Source: Eopsaltria australis
Lineage: Eukaryota > Chordata > Aves > Passeriformes > Petroicidae
Direction of reading: 5' to 3'
NCBI GenBank assembly: GCA_034509425.1
Contig: JAVTVJ010000011.1
Location: forward strand, 1,240,001 to 1,304,000
Length of the DNA: 64,000 bases
In this document: in pieces, positions 39,201 to 52,492 of the stretch
How positions within the stretch are numbered: position 1 is the first letter of the stretch
How the letters are laid out: each line of letters begins with the position of its first letter
Translations under genes and position numbers: made by a program
The notes under the pieces: model-generated
What the model was told of the DNA's origin: nothing
Seen by the model: only the letters and a program-made list of their open reading frames with translations
The model's database searches: none

Positions 39201-40712
39201 TGGCATACAGATCTTTATTTTATCTCTCACAGGTGAATTATTAATTGCAGTGCATTTCAGAAAGCTTTCGAAGGAAGGGGCATGAATCCTACTTTTATTT
39301 TATTTATTAAAATTGAATGCACACTAATTTAACAAGTATAATTTTTCAATTAAATAAACTAAATTTAAGTTAAGCAATTAAAATAATTAATAAATCCTTT
39401 ACAAGTCTGTAATGCTGGTTTAAATGGCTAAATTTTGAAATAGTTTAGTAAAAATTAATACTACAGTTTTAATGGCTTTGCTTGTTCCATTATCTACACT
39501 AGTTAATAATTTCAGAGTAGCTCTAGGTCTCAAGTATGAATTCCTTGGCTCATCTATATTCTCTTAAATCTGGAAAGCAATGCATTTTGTTAATAATCCT
39601 ATTGCCAACAAAAGTAAGACGACAGTTTGTGATAGCCACTTTAAGAACAACACCAAGTCCCTCGTTTATTCAATCAGTATAACAATTCTGACAGCAGAGA
39701 ACACATATTAGGTGTTTTCCCGAAAAATTATTGAAACAACAAGAAATTCAGAATTATACTTCTGAAATAAAGCCAGTATTAAAGAAAAGAGCTGTTATAG
39801 CATGTTGGGATGAAGGCTTTGTTGTAGGCACATGCACATGCACAATTCATTAGTATTACAGGCTTGATACTTTGAGTTCCTTTAACCTTTCCTGAAAATT
39901 GTAAAAAGAAATATATTTAGACAGGATATCTACCTGGAAACAAATAACTGAATGGTAGTCTAATATCCTGGCTAAGTGGTATTACACATAAGCTCCAGGA
40001 CAGATATTTGTTTTCTAAATCTTGCATAAGGACTGGGGCATGGTCACTACTCTGGCAGGAGCTGAAGTGAGATATTTTGCCATGTGGGGATACAAAAAAT
40101 CTGTCATAATACAGAGGATGTCAGTCCCTCACTGGAAATGTCCTCTTTCTTTTGCAATGTGGTCATACCTTTGTCTCTGGAGGCTTTCCAATACCACACC
40201 TTTTTCCTACCAGTTCTTAGAGACAGTAATACTAACATGAATCAGAACAGAGTAAGTTTAATTTCTCTACCACTATTTGGGAGTTGAGACAAAAGGATAA
40301 GAGAGGAGCTACAGCATTTTTACCCACATGTCCCTACAGAACTGATTCCTTCTACCTCTCTCACTAAAACTATGTTATATACTGAAGCTCTGAAAAGTGG
40401 ACAGTTTTTGCTGGAGTTTTTTTTCACAGTTTGCGTGATAAATCATTTTATTTCACATATGAAGCAATAAAACTAATGTGATGAGCTGATTTCTTCATAA
40501 AAGGCTGTGTTTATACTAAGTTTATAGCCTGGGCCAAATCTGAGTATCCAAAAATGGTCACACCTGGTTTTGTAGTAGAAGTATGTTTTCTTCCTACTTA
40601 TATAATCTGGAAAGGATTTAGCCAACTTTGTTTAAGCATGATTTTAAAGACTTTCTGTACATGTCTTAACATGAAAATTCTAAGTACCTGTTCTGTCTTC
40701 AAAACATGTGGG
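36291..40712. other. Intergenic, no gene seen
   Basis: AT-rich DNA. The longest frame is 129 codons (plus, 38145-38534) with no recognisable domain. A T10 run sits at 38761-38771. SOX-like and POU-like words cluster near 37600-37700, which is suggestive only. Confidence 0.5.
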
Positions 40713-40809
40713 ATTTTATTTTATTTTATTTTATTTTATTATTTTATTTTATTTTATTTTATTTTATTTTATTTCATTTTATTTCATTTTATTTCATTTT
40801 ATTTTATTT
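40713..40809. repeat. TTTTA/TTTCA mixed pentanucleotide repeat
   Basis: About 97 bp. The left two-thirds is nearly pure TTTTA with one short unit ('ttatt') near 40740. On the right, TTTTA alternates with TTTCA in a 10 bp higher-order pattern repeated about three times, before ending in pure TTTTA and 'tttcccc'. F/I/L-rich open frames across it are artefacts. Confidence 0.95.
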
Positions 40810-43800
40810 CCCCTAAATGAGGAACAAACCCTACATAGATTGCAGAGAAGATATAGGAGTGAAGAATGTTCTTACGAACATCATAGATGTTCATCACAGG
40901 CACTCAGGAAAACCACAGACAAGAATGGCTGTAGCACATCCATTTTTGTTATCTATAGCCAGTAGCTTATCTGAACTTTACTCTTATCACAATATATAAG
41001 GAGTGAAATATTCAAAGCCTAGAAAGAGCCTTGGCTTTGCCACAAAACCTACTATATACATTTATAGCTTTCTAAATATCGTTATTGTCATTTCTTTTCA
41101 AAGCACTTTAGAAGAAAAACATAAGCAGCTACCAGTGTGAGGCATATTTCAGATGCTTTCAAGTTTCAGTGTTGGCCATTTAGAAAATGGTCAGGTATGG
41201 TTTTGTGACTCCATTTCTCAGAGCTGCTGCTTTGATTTTTTCCTTAAGCTGAGTATGAGAAAACATCAATGCAGACAACTCTTCATTCCTGGCTTAAACA
41301 TCCTTATTCCTCAAATTTTTGTGAGTTTCCTTACTTTTAGTATTTTGGTCCTTAAAAACTCCCAATTAAATTAATGAATAATGCTCTATTAAAGTCCTGC
41401 AAACTGCCCACATAAGAAAGCACTATTTAGTTCAATTAAGAAAGATGGTGTTCAATCCATTTACTTTATGATTTACTGTGTAGTCCAATGGGAATCCTCC
41501 CAAAGCAGTCAGTCTCATCCTCCCCCACCTCTTCCTCTCACTCTCCCCAACTCACACATAACTGTAGAACTCTGAAAAGGTTACATAAAATACCAGAAGA
41601 ATAATATTCCTAATTGAGTTTGTCTTACTATACTAGATACAACAGAAGTGAAAAAAAATATCAAATATATGTGTGTAAACATATATAAACAGGGGCTTAT
41701 ATCTAAATGAATATGTGTATTTATGTACATACATATCTACATATCTCATTTCATGAATGTATTTTAGCTATATATTTTTGGTTTGTTTTTCTTTGAAGTT
41801 CAAATTAAATAATCCTTTGCAAACACTTTTAAAATTTTTATTATTTTTATTTTATAATGTTATCTTGGATATACTTTCACAAAGTGAATTGGGTGATGAG
41901 TACCAAACATAAAGAAAAATATCTCATGAAGGTTAACGGGACAGTTTTGAGATCTAATAGGGTTTCTACTTCATCCCCATGTTGAAATGAGACCTGTCAA
42001 ATATTTTTGTTTGCTGTCCATTCCTTCCCTGTCCTTGGTCAGGGCTGTCCCTGAGATTCAGGAGGCCAAGGCTCAAATTTCAGCTTGAAACAGGCTTTGT
42101 GAGAATTATAATTCTCCTGGGTCTGCTAGGTGAGTACTGATGGATGCTGCTGTTTAAAACAGCTGCCTCTCAGCCAAGCCTTTCTTGACTTTTCAGGAAA
42201 TAGTCAATTTCTGTGAAAATTGCAGTTTAGGCAAATCATTGAACATTTGCTGACAACATCAATTCGATAAAGAATTTTGCAAGTAATTCAGATCATTTTA
42301 TACTGCACAGAAATAAGCATCACAAAACTGCTGGCTTGATGCATAATTTTTTTTTTTATTCAGTAAAATGTAATTGTTGAATGCTTCCAAGAGACAGCAA
42401 GTAAAAAAAAAAGAGTAACATTCTGAGATATGAATTTGGGAATAGCATATAAATTGAGTTTTTAATAATTTAGTAATTTCAAATAATTGAAAAGTAGTGT
42501 TAAAGTGCTCATAATACAGTCCTTGCTTTATTTTGACCCTGTTCAGAACAGCACATTTGAATATGTCAGTTTTAAAAACCTGCCCTAAACTTCAATCTTT
42601 TCAGAAGTTTTTGTTGTGTTGAGTCTGTCCTTTGGCAAATGTGGAGACTTAGCTTAAACTTTGTTGCCTAATACTTGAATGCCTAATTTAGGATGAGTTA
42701 AACCCACTTGTGTTTCTACTTCTGGATCCTTTGTGATTCTGATGATCTGGGTTAGACAGTACAAGAGAAATATAACATAGAAATAATAATCCAAAGGCAA
42801 AATATGAAAACATTGGTTAAAATCAAGTAGTCCAAATTGCGTTTTCATATATTGTTCTATTTCCCAAGTTACTAGATGCGACTACAGTAACACAGTATGA
42901 TTGAGTCTCAGCCTTCCTGTTTGCATTCCTCACAAACATACTCAGAAAACAATACAGAGGGTGGAATTTAATTTTTCAAGATTTTTGTTTCCTTATTAGA
43001 CTTCAAACACAATGCTCAAAGTTGATATCAGGGTGCACAAGATATCTGACACAAGAGGAATCTACTCATGAGATGAATCTTCAATGCCAAATCTTAGGAA
43101 GAAGAATATTTTCACAGCTGACTTTTAATCCTTGAAAAACTGTATTTACAATGGAAATTATGACAGATCCTTAAGTATCACAGTACCACTGGGTACCTGT
43201 ATTTATTGTATAAAGCATAAGAGCACTAGATTTATAGCTGTAAGAGGTTTCATTAAAATGCCAGATCTTTCTAGATTTTTCTTATTTCACTAGTTTAATA
43301 TTATCAGTGTTCTCCAACAACACTTAAGGAAAAAATATAATAATCATTATAAAAATAATAATAAAATTGATATTATTTTAATTATTGTTCCTATTACTGA
43401 AAGTTAAAGTTGCTGTGTAATATGAATTAGCAGGAAAATCTCAGAGAAGTAAACAGGTAATTTCTGTCCTATTTCTGCCCACTGTCAGTCTCTGAGGACC
43501 TGAAATGTGGGATCAGTTTCAGTCTTAAAGTAGGTTAGTCAACACTCATTCTCATTTTCTCCAGGAAATAACTCCCTACCAAGCTGGTCTGTAAATCTAT
43601 CAAAAGAAATTCCTTAAGAATTTCTGACAGATAGAAGCCTTTATTCATCAAATATTTTCTATAATTTTTTAATTTATACCTCAAAAATACTTATTTTATG
43701 CCATGGAAAACTGAAATTCTAGTGAAGGTTTCTGTAGCAAGGTGAGTACGAACTGTGGAGACCCAATCCTCTAAGATAATTTGCTCAAGCTGCTAGCAAC

Positions 43801-45047
43801 AGAAAAGCAATTGGATCCTTCAATTCAAATTAGATGAACTTGTATATACGGGATAAGTCTGAGCAAAGTTGTAGGTGAATGTAGATCAGAAGTCATCATA
43901 TGCAAAAGACAAGGCTCACAGCCTGTTTCTTGCTTAACCAGTCAACAGGCATCTTAGGCTTACATGCAAAGAATGAAAAAAGACATTTTTCTATTAGTTT
44001 TGGCTTCATTTTTCAATTTTAGAATGGTTCAGCCTAAGTTTACCTTAGATGGGGTCCATGTGCATTGATACTGTAATTGTCTATTTGTCTCATTGTTCAA
44101 AGCTAAAATTCCTTTGATTTTGAGGTAATACCATAAATATACTGAGGAAAAGGTGGGAAATAAGGAAGAGGGAATGAGCAAGGAAGGACAGGAGGCCATG
44201 AAGACTCTAATAAACCTGCCATTGGTTATATATTTGTCTTGGAAACCACTACTCACCTAATACACAGGTATTATGCAAGGGTTCCACTATTCTCATGTTC
44301 ACCTAATCCTTGGCCAGGTCACACCTTTCAACAGTGAATAATCACCTCCCTGATTTTTGTGGCTTTCAATCTTCCTAGGGATTTGCTACTTCTATTGCAT
44401 GTTGGCTCTGATTATTTCTTCCACTGCCTTACCACTCACGTTTTAGCCAAGTTTTTTCTTGCTAGCTGTATCCTCTCAGCTCAGCACAGGCATTACTTTG
44501 GCTTTTATTCTGAAATGCATTACTGTTGGAGTTGTGCTGCAGTCTGTGTTAGTAGCAGTCCCTTGTTGGAGTACATCAGTTCTCTGTGTGGGCCTTTGGA
44601 GAAAGCTCATGGGTATCTGGAGCTTGAGATTCACTTTAGGTGATAGGCAGCCAAAAGTTAATCACTTCATCACTTTTTTCTACCATTACTGTCCTTTATG
44701 GCCTCTACACTTCTTGATCTCTTGGCAACATAGCAAGGACTTGCAAATTAGTTGTACTCCTTTGTGTTAGGATCCTTCCAGGTTGTTTTCTCCTTTTCTG
44801 CCATAAGAGCTGGTTTTAGATACCCTGCAAAGTCAGTGTAGAGATGGAAACAGCATGCAGTTAAGATTTTACTGAATGATTGTCAGGACTGCTGTATTTG
44901 ATACACCTCTGTTTTCCCAGCTTTAGCTGGAAGTGCTCTATCTCTTAGACTTTGATTTGGATATCATAAAGGAGATAACATTCCTGTCCCTTGACAAAAA
45001 GACTTCTACAACCACAGAGGATAAAATGAGAAAGTGGGAATAAGCTC
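40810..45047. other. Intergenic, no gene seen
   Basis: AT-rich DNA with alternating TATG/TACA text near 41650-41760 and AAT-rich text near 43335-43385. No gene or recognisable element is seen. Confidence 0.55.
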
Positions 45048-45427
45048 TGTGTGTTTGTGAGAAGTTCGGGGCACTCAAAAATGTCTTTGCCCCACAATGA
45101 TCACACTAAAGTGGAAGGTGACCATCAGCAAAATTGAACAGCAAGCAAAGGATTGCAAAGAGATTCCTAATACAGCAGGAAAGACCTTGCTACAGGGGTA
45201 ACAGGTCAGCGACCCCATCAGGATGAAGTGCTTTCCCACCAGGACATGGGTCAGTGGGTGAAGAGTACAACAAAGGACAACAAAAGATCAGGGCACACAC
45301 TTGTCCCACAAAAGTGGTGTGTGCAAACAGGACCCATCCCTGGGGTGGGGGTGAGATTCTGACCCCCTCAGCTGGGGGAAACCTCACAGGGGTCAGGTGG
45401 GTTGGGGTGAAACTTCTTGGAATGAGA

Positions 45428-45434
45428 TATAAAT
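45428..45434 (+). promoter_or_regulatory. TATA box of the probable LTR
   Basis: TATAAAT, about 125 bp upstream of the AATAAA cluster, a spacing usual for a short R region. Confidence 0.4.
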
Positions 45435-45548
45435 GGAATTTAGACATCTGAAGCTATGTATGCATGTGTCTAATATTATGTATTTAATTGTGTTTCTGAT
45501 ACTGATGCTGAGCCTAGTGTTTGCTGACATGTTTTACATGTCATTAGT

Positions 45549-45567
45549 AAATCAATAAATCAATAAA
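45549..45567 (+). terminator. Clustered polyadenylation signals
   Basis: Two AATAAA copies with an ATCA spacer arise from a tandem AATCAATA-like repeat near the 3' end of the probable LTR. Confidence 0.5.
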
Positions 45568-45628
45568 TTGCTTTGATCCTGGTTAGATTTAAAGTGTGTG
45601 AATGGATCAGTTTTCCCCAGGGTCAACA

Positions 45629-47456
45629 ACTAATCCCTTAAAAAACTAGCAGCACTGCTTCAGGCTTCTGAGCAGGTCAGTGAGAGGGTTTACTGAATCA
45701 TCTATGGCAAAAGAAGAGAGAAAATAAGCTGTTGTTCTGATGATGAAACAGGTAATAGTTACATAAATTATCATTCTAATTCAATGACAAAAATTAAAAT
45801 TTTTCCTAATTATATTCCATGAAAGATAATTCATGCAGCAGTAGTTTCTTCTTTCAAGAAATTGTATATATTTCTCATAAGCAAATTGCAGATAAAAATC
45901 TAGGCTATTTAAATTTTATGTCTAAATTCCAAGGTAAAAGTGCATTCCCAGCTTCTTTAGGCAGGGTTTCTTAATCTCTGGTTTTAAAAATGACAGTTTG
46001 GTATGAATCTGCTATTTCATTCTCTATGGACCATTGCAATGATTAATCATTAAGAAAAAGACTGCCTTCTCTTCAGAATAAAATATTCCCTATTTATAAA
46101 AGATCTGGAGTACCCTGGAGCTGACTTAATAAAATGTTATAGCTAAAATAGTGCAATAATAAATCATAAAGATGTACAGATAACCATCTGTAGTATCCTC
46201 CTACAGATAACTACTAGTATCCTCCACAGTAGCATTTTTATTGTTTATATTGTTTACAAATTTATTAAAGCTCCTGAAAAGCTTTGCTTTGACATGTTAT
46301 TTGACGTACCACCCTGAAAAAACCCACATAAAAAAGAGAGATGTTTCAGTCTTTGTGGAAAAATATTTATATAGATAAATAAAAATGAAGATATGTAAGG
46401 TGGGATAGTTTGTGGGGAAAAAAATTTGTGGTGATCATATTGTTTGTTAAAGACCAGTCTTTAAAAACTTATTTATCCCTGTCTTGTGGGTGTTTGTTAC
46501 ATATATTTTTCTTATAAGTAAATATTGCTTTTTGAATATCATATCTGCTGCAAAGCCACATGTACCTCAAGATAGTTTGGTTTTTTTCCTTCATACTTAT
46601 CTCAATAAAGTGTCAAAATTTGGTTCAGTGGGTAGTGGTATCTTTTTTTTATGGACGTTTACTAGACTACAGCTTAACATTTCTGCCCACTGACTGTGCA
46701 ATATAGACTGTAATACTTTATAATTATGTATCCTCAATAGTGAAAATGCACAAAGACACGGAAACAGATGCACATCAAGAAAAAACCACAGTCTCTCAAT
46801 ATATGTGTTTTAAGAAAAGTATTATATAGGTGATCATATCTTAACTAGGGAAATGTTAGGTTAGATTTTTATCATTTTTAAAAAGTATGTGGTTTTGTTT
46901 ATGTTTCCACATAATAGAAAATTAAAGTCAAAGTTTGTCTATGTATGAAAGTTTTCTGAATCAGTGGAAAAAAATTGTTTGCAGAAAAGTTTAGCTAAAT
47001 ATTAATGTCCAGTATTGTTGATGTTACTCTAGCAGAAAAGGCATATGAGATAAAATCAGTATTATTTTAACAAATAGTGAGACAAGTGGGTGCAGATACA
47101 GGTGAAAGCTTTCTCATGGTTTTAGAAGTGCTATAAATAAAGATTCAACAGTAAGTAGTGACTAATTTTATTTTTTCACTGCTTGTAAACAACACTGTAA
47201 TGTTTTTTCCTGCTATGTCTTTCTCCAACACATCCTCACTTTGTTATATAAAATGCATATCAGCAGTGATGCAAATTGACTGGAAAACAGAGACTCAAAG
47301 AAATTCCAAGGGTCTGGGTAGGTTCCTGGGCAGCAAATAGAGCGTCTTACTTCAAGTAATGCAGTACTGCATGCTGAGTTTGTGTCATTTGCTGCAGGGT
47401 AGTAAGGGTTCATAAAGTCAAGCAACCCACATGGCTATAGATCTTCTGTAATGTAA

Positions 47457-47458
<2 letters not shown>
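45629..47458. other. Intergenic, no gene seen
   Basis: AT-rich. An imperfect direct repeat of about 25 bp lies near 46180-46230 ('tagtatcctcc' twice). No gene is seen. Confidence 0.5.

Positions 47459-47507
<49 letters not shown>
47459..47507. repeat. T49 homopolymer
   Basis: An uninterrupted run of 49 T, far longer than any other homopolymer in the window. Read on the minus strand it would be a long poly(A), but no AATAAA precedes it and no target duplication was found, so a retrocopy tail is not supported. It is a likely site of length polymorphism or assembly error. Confidence 0.95.
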
Positions 47508-47509
<2 letters not shown>

Positions 47510-48774
47510 CATGGGCAATAGATTTCCTATTACTGAATGTGAACTAATGAACTAGCAGGTCAAGTCCAAGTTATCAACACCTATTGGATGTGTTTCTGTG
47601 CTGTAACAGACAGGACAGCTCAGTGGACAGTGTTCTACCTGCCTCTGACACAGTGGAATTTCAGCCCCGAGAACGCTCTCTGTGTTTGTGCTGCTCACTG
47701 ATGCTGCATCTCTTCTTTTGAAGCACATTGTAAACATTCCCATCATACAGATCTTCTCAGCCCACACAGGGATAGCTTTCTAACAAACTCAGTGGCATTA
47801 CACAGAAATCCAGGAAATAAATTTTCAAGCTACCTCATTGGATAACTTTATGGACTGCCTTTCCACAAGTACAAGACTGATCTGACCACCAAGACCAATA
47901 GTCTGTGGGCACCCTACCTCTCTGAACTTTACAGAGACATTTGTGTCAAGATAAAATGAGTCAAAAGGGGCACAAAATCCCATGCTTCTGATGAGTCAGC
48001 ACCTGCTACTCAAACCACTCAACAGGGTTTCCCACAGCCATCAGAGACACTGCTGCTGGTCTAGTTCTAGTTAGGGGGAAAAAGAGGGAGGTTCTGGGAT
48101 ATGTTTTAGGGAACATGGAAAAAGCTGCGACAGGGATATATGAAGGAAATACCAATTTTGTAGAGCAAAAGCAGTGGAATGGAAAAGAGCATGGAGCTAT
48201 TATGGTGGTGTGACTTACTAGTTATTGTTCACGTGCATGGAAACGCATTGTTTTTCATATATCCCATGTAATAAATTGCCATAGGTTCCACTTATACATC
48301 ATACTAAGAAAGAGACCCCAGTTTGCTTAAAATACATTTGATTAATGCTTTTGTTGGCTACATACAGGCTAATAAAAATTAATGTTCAAAGATGAAAAAG
48401 CTCAGGAATATAATTGCATTTATTAAGAGACATTATTAGGTAAAACTCAGATAGTGGTAGTTTTTTTTATTATGTTACTTATACATCTGAAGAAATAAAA
48501 AAACAGGATTAAAGAGATTTATCTCTTCAGTCCTCTTGCAGTCTCAGACAGTAGCCGTTACAGGTGGGGTGCGCTGCATACCAAGACTATTGGTCTGTCA
48601 TAGCCTTAGAATATGAGAATGCTTTCTAAAGTTTCTGTATTTTAACCATCTGAAATAGAACTAAAAACCCTAATGGTCCTCATGTGCTATATTGGGCTTT
48701 GTTGACCAAAAGCCTGTCAGCAGTTAATGCTCCACATCCTGCAGCTACTTTCAGTGTCCTCCATGACAGAAACC
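47508..48774. other. Intergenic, no gene seen
   Basis: Somewhat less AT-rich than average, with no recognised gene or repeat family. Confidence 0.5.
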
Positions 48775-49217
48775 TCATCTCTGTCTATTATGTATGAGCC
48801 AAGCCAAAAAAAGGAATCCCATTGTTCCAAATGCTACATATGAGCTGGCAGAGTTATATGGCAGATTATATTCAGAGACATGAAATGTGGACCTAACCAT
48901 GGACAGTATCTCTCCAGGTGATCCCAGTATCATAACGTAATTGTAGATCAAACAGGCCAAGCGGGTGAGTAGGAGGACAAAATAGTGGACAGTCTTCTTC
49001 AATATATCAAAACAGAGGCTTGTAGTACTGGTTACATCACAGTTAATTCAGACCCGCCAAAGCAAGCGCTTTCATGAATTAATAGTAGAAGCAACACACA
49101 GTGATGGCTGGAGATGTACCCTAGTTTCATGCCACTGCCCGGAACAGATCCTGACATTGGAGTCTGATCTCCTTTGATGAAGTGGGGCACCCTAATCAAT
49201 ATCAAGGTCTTGGGCAC
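48775..49217 (-). other. Two adjacent minus-strand frames, hydrophobic, unidentified
   Basis: A 61-codon frame (49217-49032) and a 75-codon frame (49002-48775) follow each other on the minus strand with only about 30 bases and stop codons between them. The second carries two hydrophobic stretches, YFVLLLTRLACLIYNYVMIL and YVAFGTMGFLFLAWLI, which could span a membrane. I recognise no family. A decayed membrane-protein gene is possible, but chance is as likely at this length. Confidence 0.15.
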
Positions 49218-51552
49218 ATCATTTTCTGGATAGCATTGTGTGCCTTTTCTTTGGGAACATCAATATTTTGAGGTAGTATTATTGTCTCTCAGCAGTTTAG
49301 CTGCAGAAATTTACTTTGAAGTGTTATGCAAGAGGAATGTAGAAATCTACAGTGTTATATTCTATTTTTATAGATCTTTTATTTTTTTTGCTTTGGGAAC
49401 ATGTAGGATTTCAACACAAATGCTGAGATGGGTGTTCTCCTTCATGGATGTGTGAGTTGTTGCTGTATAATTTCACTATAAAACCAGTCTGTATGTGCCA
49501 ATTTCTTGTAGGTGATGAAGTGGTAAACAGGATGAAGTTTGATTTTTTTTTTTTTTAACCCCTAGGTTTATTTTCCGCAGTTCCAGAGAAATTGAACATA
49601 ACAGATGCAACCTGATGTATTCATTTTGTTGTGGGTTTGGCTGCAGTTTGTTTTAAGGTAAACTACTTATAACACTGAAAAGCATCTGTATCTGCATGTA
49701 TGTATATATCTCGAAGGTTTTTATTCATTTGTTTGTGTTTGCATGGGAAAAAAATTTGTGTGCTCGAATGTTGAAGGTTTTTGGGGGTTCTTGGTTTGTT
49801 TTAGGTTTTTTTTTTTTATTGCTAAGACACAAATGACTGAGTTTTTAAAAGAAACAAAGCACAAGGCTAGCGCCTTTCTCCTTGGGGTTTTTAGGCAGAA
49901 TTTGGGTTCATGGAAGCAGGGCTTTGTTTGTTTTTTTCCAGAGAGAAGGGTGAATACTTGGCAGGGGGAAGTCACGCTCTCTTGCAAAATGACAGACAGG
50001 AGCTCCTTTTAACTCTCATACAGAGGTGAACCCACGGCCCCCTGAGAAGCCAGCACCTGACTGCCAGTCTGTCTGCTGTGAGTCTCTTTGAAACAGCCCA
50101 TCCATTTTTACCCACAGTTACGGAAACACTCATGATAAAACTTGCAAGAGGACATTCCTTTTTTTTTGAAATGTTTTGTTTTCTTATGGAAGAAGAAAGC
50201 AATTAGCTTAAATAAAAATACAGTATATAGGATTTAAAAATTCCGTTTACAGTATTCTGTATGCCAATAAAACCAAAATGCATGCCTATTAAATATAAGT
50301 ATTTGATACAAAAAAATAAGTCTTTCATTCACAAGCAGACAATTAACGTCTTCAGTTTTTTGAAACACCATGAGATATGCAGACACCGGGGAACCATCAC
50401 ACCCAGAGCAGAACCTTGAGTTGTATTATTCTTCCTCTAAAAGGGAAAACAAAGCTCTTAAGATTCTTCTTCTCTGTCTTAAAATTTTCTCCTTCACATG
50501 GTTATCTTTTTTGCTCATTTCATTAAGGGAAATAAAGAAAAGCTCTTAACCATTGGAATGGAAAAATAAACAAATATGAAGCCACAGTCTTACCTTCATT
50601 GTAGCCTTAGGATCTATTCAATATTTGAATAAATGTTTCATTTTCTGCCAAGACCCTAAATTAAGAGTTACTTACAGATGTTCTACCAAATATGACCCAA
50701 AAGCTCTTTAGGGTCATTTTATCTTGCAGGCTTGTTGTATGCCCAAATTCTGAGTGCACCTATCCTGTTCAAAGTAGATTAATCAGCTTAAAAACATCCT
50801 ATAAAAAGATTTTTTTTTTTTTGGGCTTCAGATGCATGATTCAAGCACTTCCAATTTGATTCTGAATATGATTCAGCTGGTGAATTAGAGGGAATGATGA
50901 AATGCCTCTATACCAATGAGACAAAGGAAAAAGGATCAGTCAAAATAGGACCTTTAATAACTATGAAATATGACATAAATGTGAAATAGATTTAGCTCTT
51001 AAATTACTGAGAGAAAATGGCTGATTTTCAGTGTGATGACCATTCCAGATTTCCTGACATACATATTTGATAAACTTACTAAATTTGAGAATCTTCAACA
51101 GTATCTTGAGGGAACTGCTAGACCAACAAAGTCTAACTTCAAATTAGGGAAACGAAAGTATGACGGAGCTTGGAGGCAAATTAAAAATTCATTTGATGAG
51201 CATTCCATGAAAATATTGAATCTACAAAACAAGAGGGTGTAGAATTGTATGCATCTATTTAGATGCACCTAAAAATAATAAAAAATGAAAGATCAAAGCT
51301 CTATACACAATACCTTTTAATGCTATCGGAAGAACAATCTCTTCATTTTGCTGAAGGGTTTAGCTAGGTCGAACTTTGTTATGTTTAAATAACAAAGGAA
51401 CAGAACAAGCATGTCTTTAAAATTCAGGGTTTGCATTCAGTAAGCCACTTTTGAAATAATACCTTAAATCTGCTTCTAAATGCATTCATTAAACTATTTA
51501 GTTTCAGATTTACTAGAGTTACAGTTTTGTCTTCTTTCAACTGAGACAAAAT

Positions 51553-51577
51553 AGCTCTCTCTATAGAAGAGAGAGCT
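51553..51577. repeat. Perfect inverted repeat, 10 bp stem, 5 nt loop
   Basis: AGCTCTCTCT at 51553-51562 pairs with AGAGAGAGCT at 51568-51577 around 'ataga'. Its CT/GA simplicity makes chance or a small palindromic duplication likely. Confidence 0.7.
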
Positions 51578-52472
51578 CCTATCCAAAAGTACTTGTAGGC
51601 AGTGGCTGCAATGAAATACTGACAGGTAATTGTGATTTGTTGTACGAGCTTCAGCAATTACTCATGCACTAACGAATATTTGATAAGCATGTCTCCATCA
51701 TGGCAGTATAGGAATGACTCTGCTGTTCCCATGAAGTGATTTCATCTTCATGATGTCTCAGTGATACTTCACATTTCAATGACTTTTGAATTAAAATGTA
51801 ATTGCAAGAAGAGCAAGACACATATTTTTTGTTCAGCTGGCATACACAGAAACTCCGACTGTGAATCAAAAATTGTCTTGGTTCTTGTATTTTTCTATAT
51901 GAATCCATCAATAATTATTATTCTAGCTTCATTCATTTACATCAGAACAGTTGATTTTTATGCAGATCTGCAGATGAAATTAAATTGTTGTCTACGGTGA
52001 TCTGCTCCCCTATCATTCTTCACTGCTACTGCAATAACTGAAACAGTGAAAATACTCCTATACTAATGAGGTTGACCTTTAATCATGATGTTGTAAACTA
52101 AATTCAAAAAAAGCCATAATTCTTAATTTGCAGGACTTTCTTGACTAATATTGTTAGAAAGAGCTGTGTAATACTGAGAAATTTCAGTGGAGAAATATAG
52201 ATAAGGACCAAATTAATTAGCAATTCTATTAATGGGCGATTTAAGGAAAATTCTTGTCTCATTTCTTTATAAATGCTACTTTGTTACTGAGAGTATTAAA
52301 AAGCAAACAACAAAAAAAATGATGATTCTTGCTCTCTTGCTAAGAGAAAGATACATCTCTAAGAGTAAATAAATGTTTGATGTACTTAAGGAATAATTTT
52401 TGCAGTCACTTCTTTGTTACATCATGTGGATTCCTTAAATAAACTTCCAATTAAAATTATGTTTTATCATAG

Positions 52473-52492
52473 AAAAAAACCCCAAAAAACAA
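52473..52492. repeat. A-rich tract with CCCC interruption
   Basis: A7 CCCC A6 C AA. It belongs to the same class as 33594-33629 and 60614-60700. Confidence 0.7.

Larger units (their letters stand above)
45048..45628 (+). mobile_element. Probable solo LTR of an avian ERV
   Basis: The layout is that of an LTR in plus orientation. It starts TGTGTGTTTG and has a G-rich middle (45335-45420). A TATAAAT box lies at 45428-45434, overlapping AATAAA signals at about 45553-45567, and a short U5 ends in 'ccagggtcaaca'. The GC-rich centre contrasts with the flanks. The terminal GGGTCAACA resembles the end of ERVL LTRs. I cannot name the family, and no target-site duplication is evident, so both ends are tentative. 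No internal region or second LTR was found. Confidence 0.5.

Noticed and set aside
40554..40965. Plus-strand frames rich in F, I and L
   Set aside because: They are produced by the TTTTA/TTTCA repeat.
47510..47800. Retrocopy body ending in the T49 tract (minus strand)
   Set aside because: No AATAAA before the poly(A), no flanking duplication and no recognisable coding sequence.
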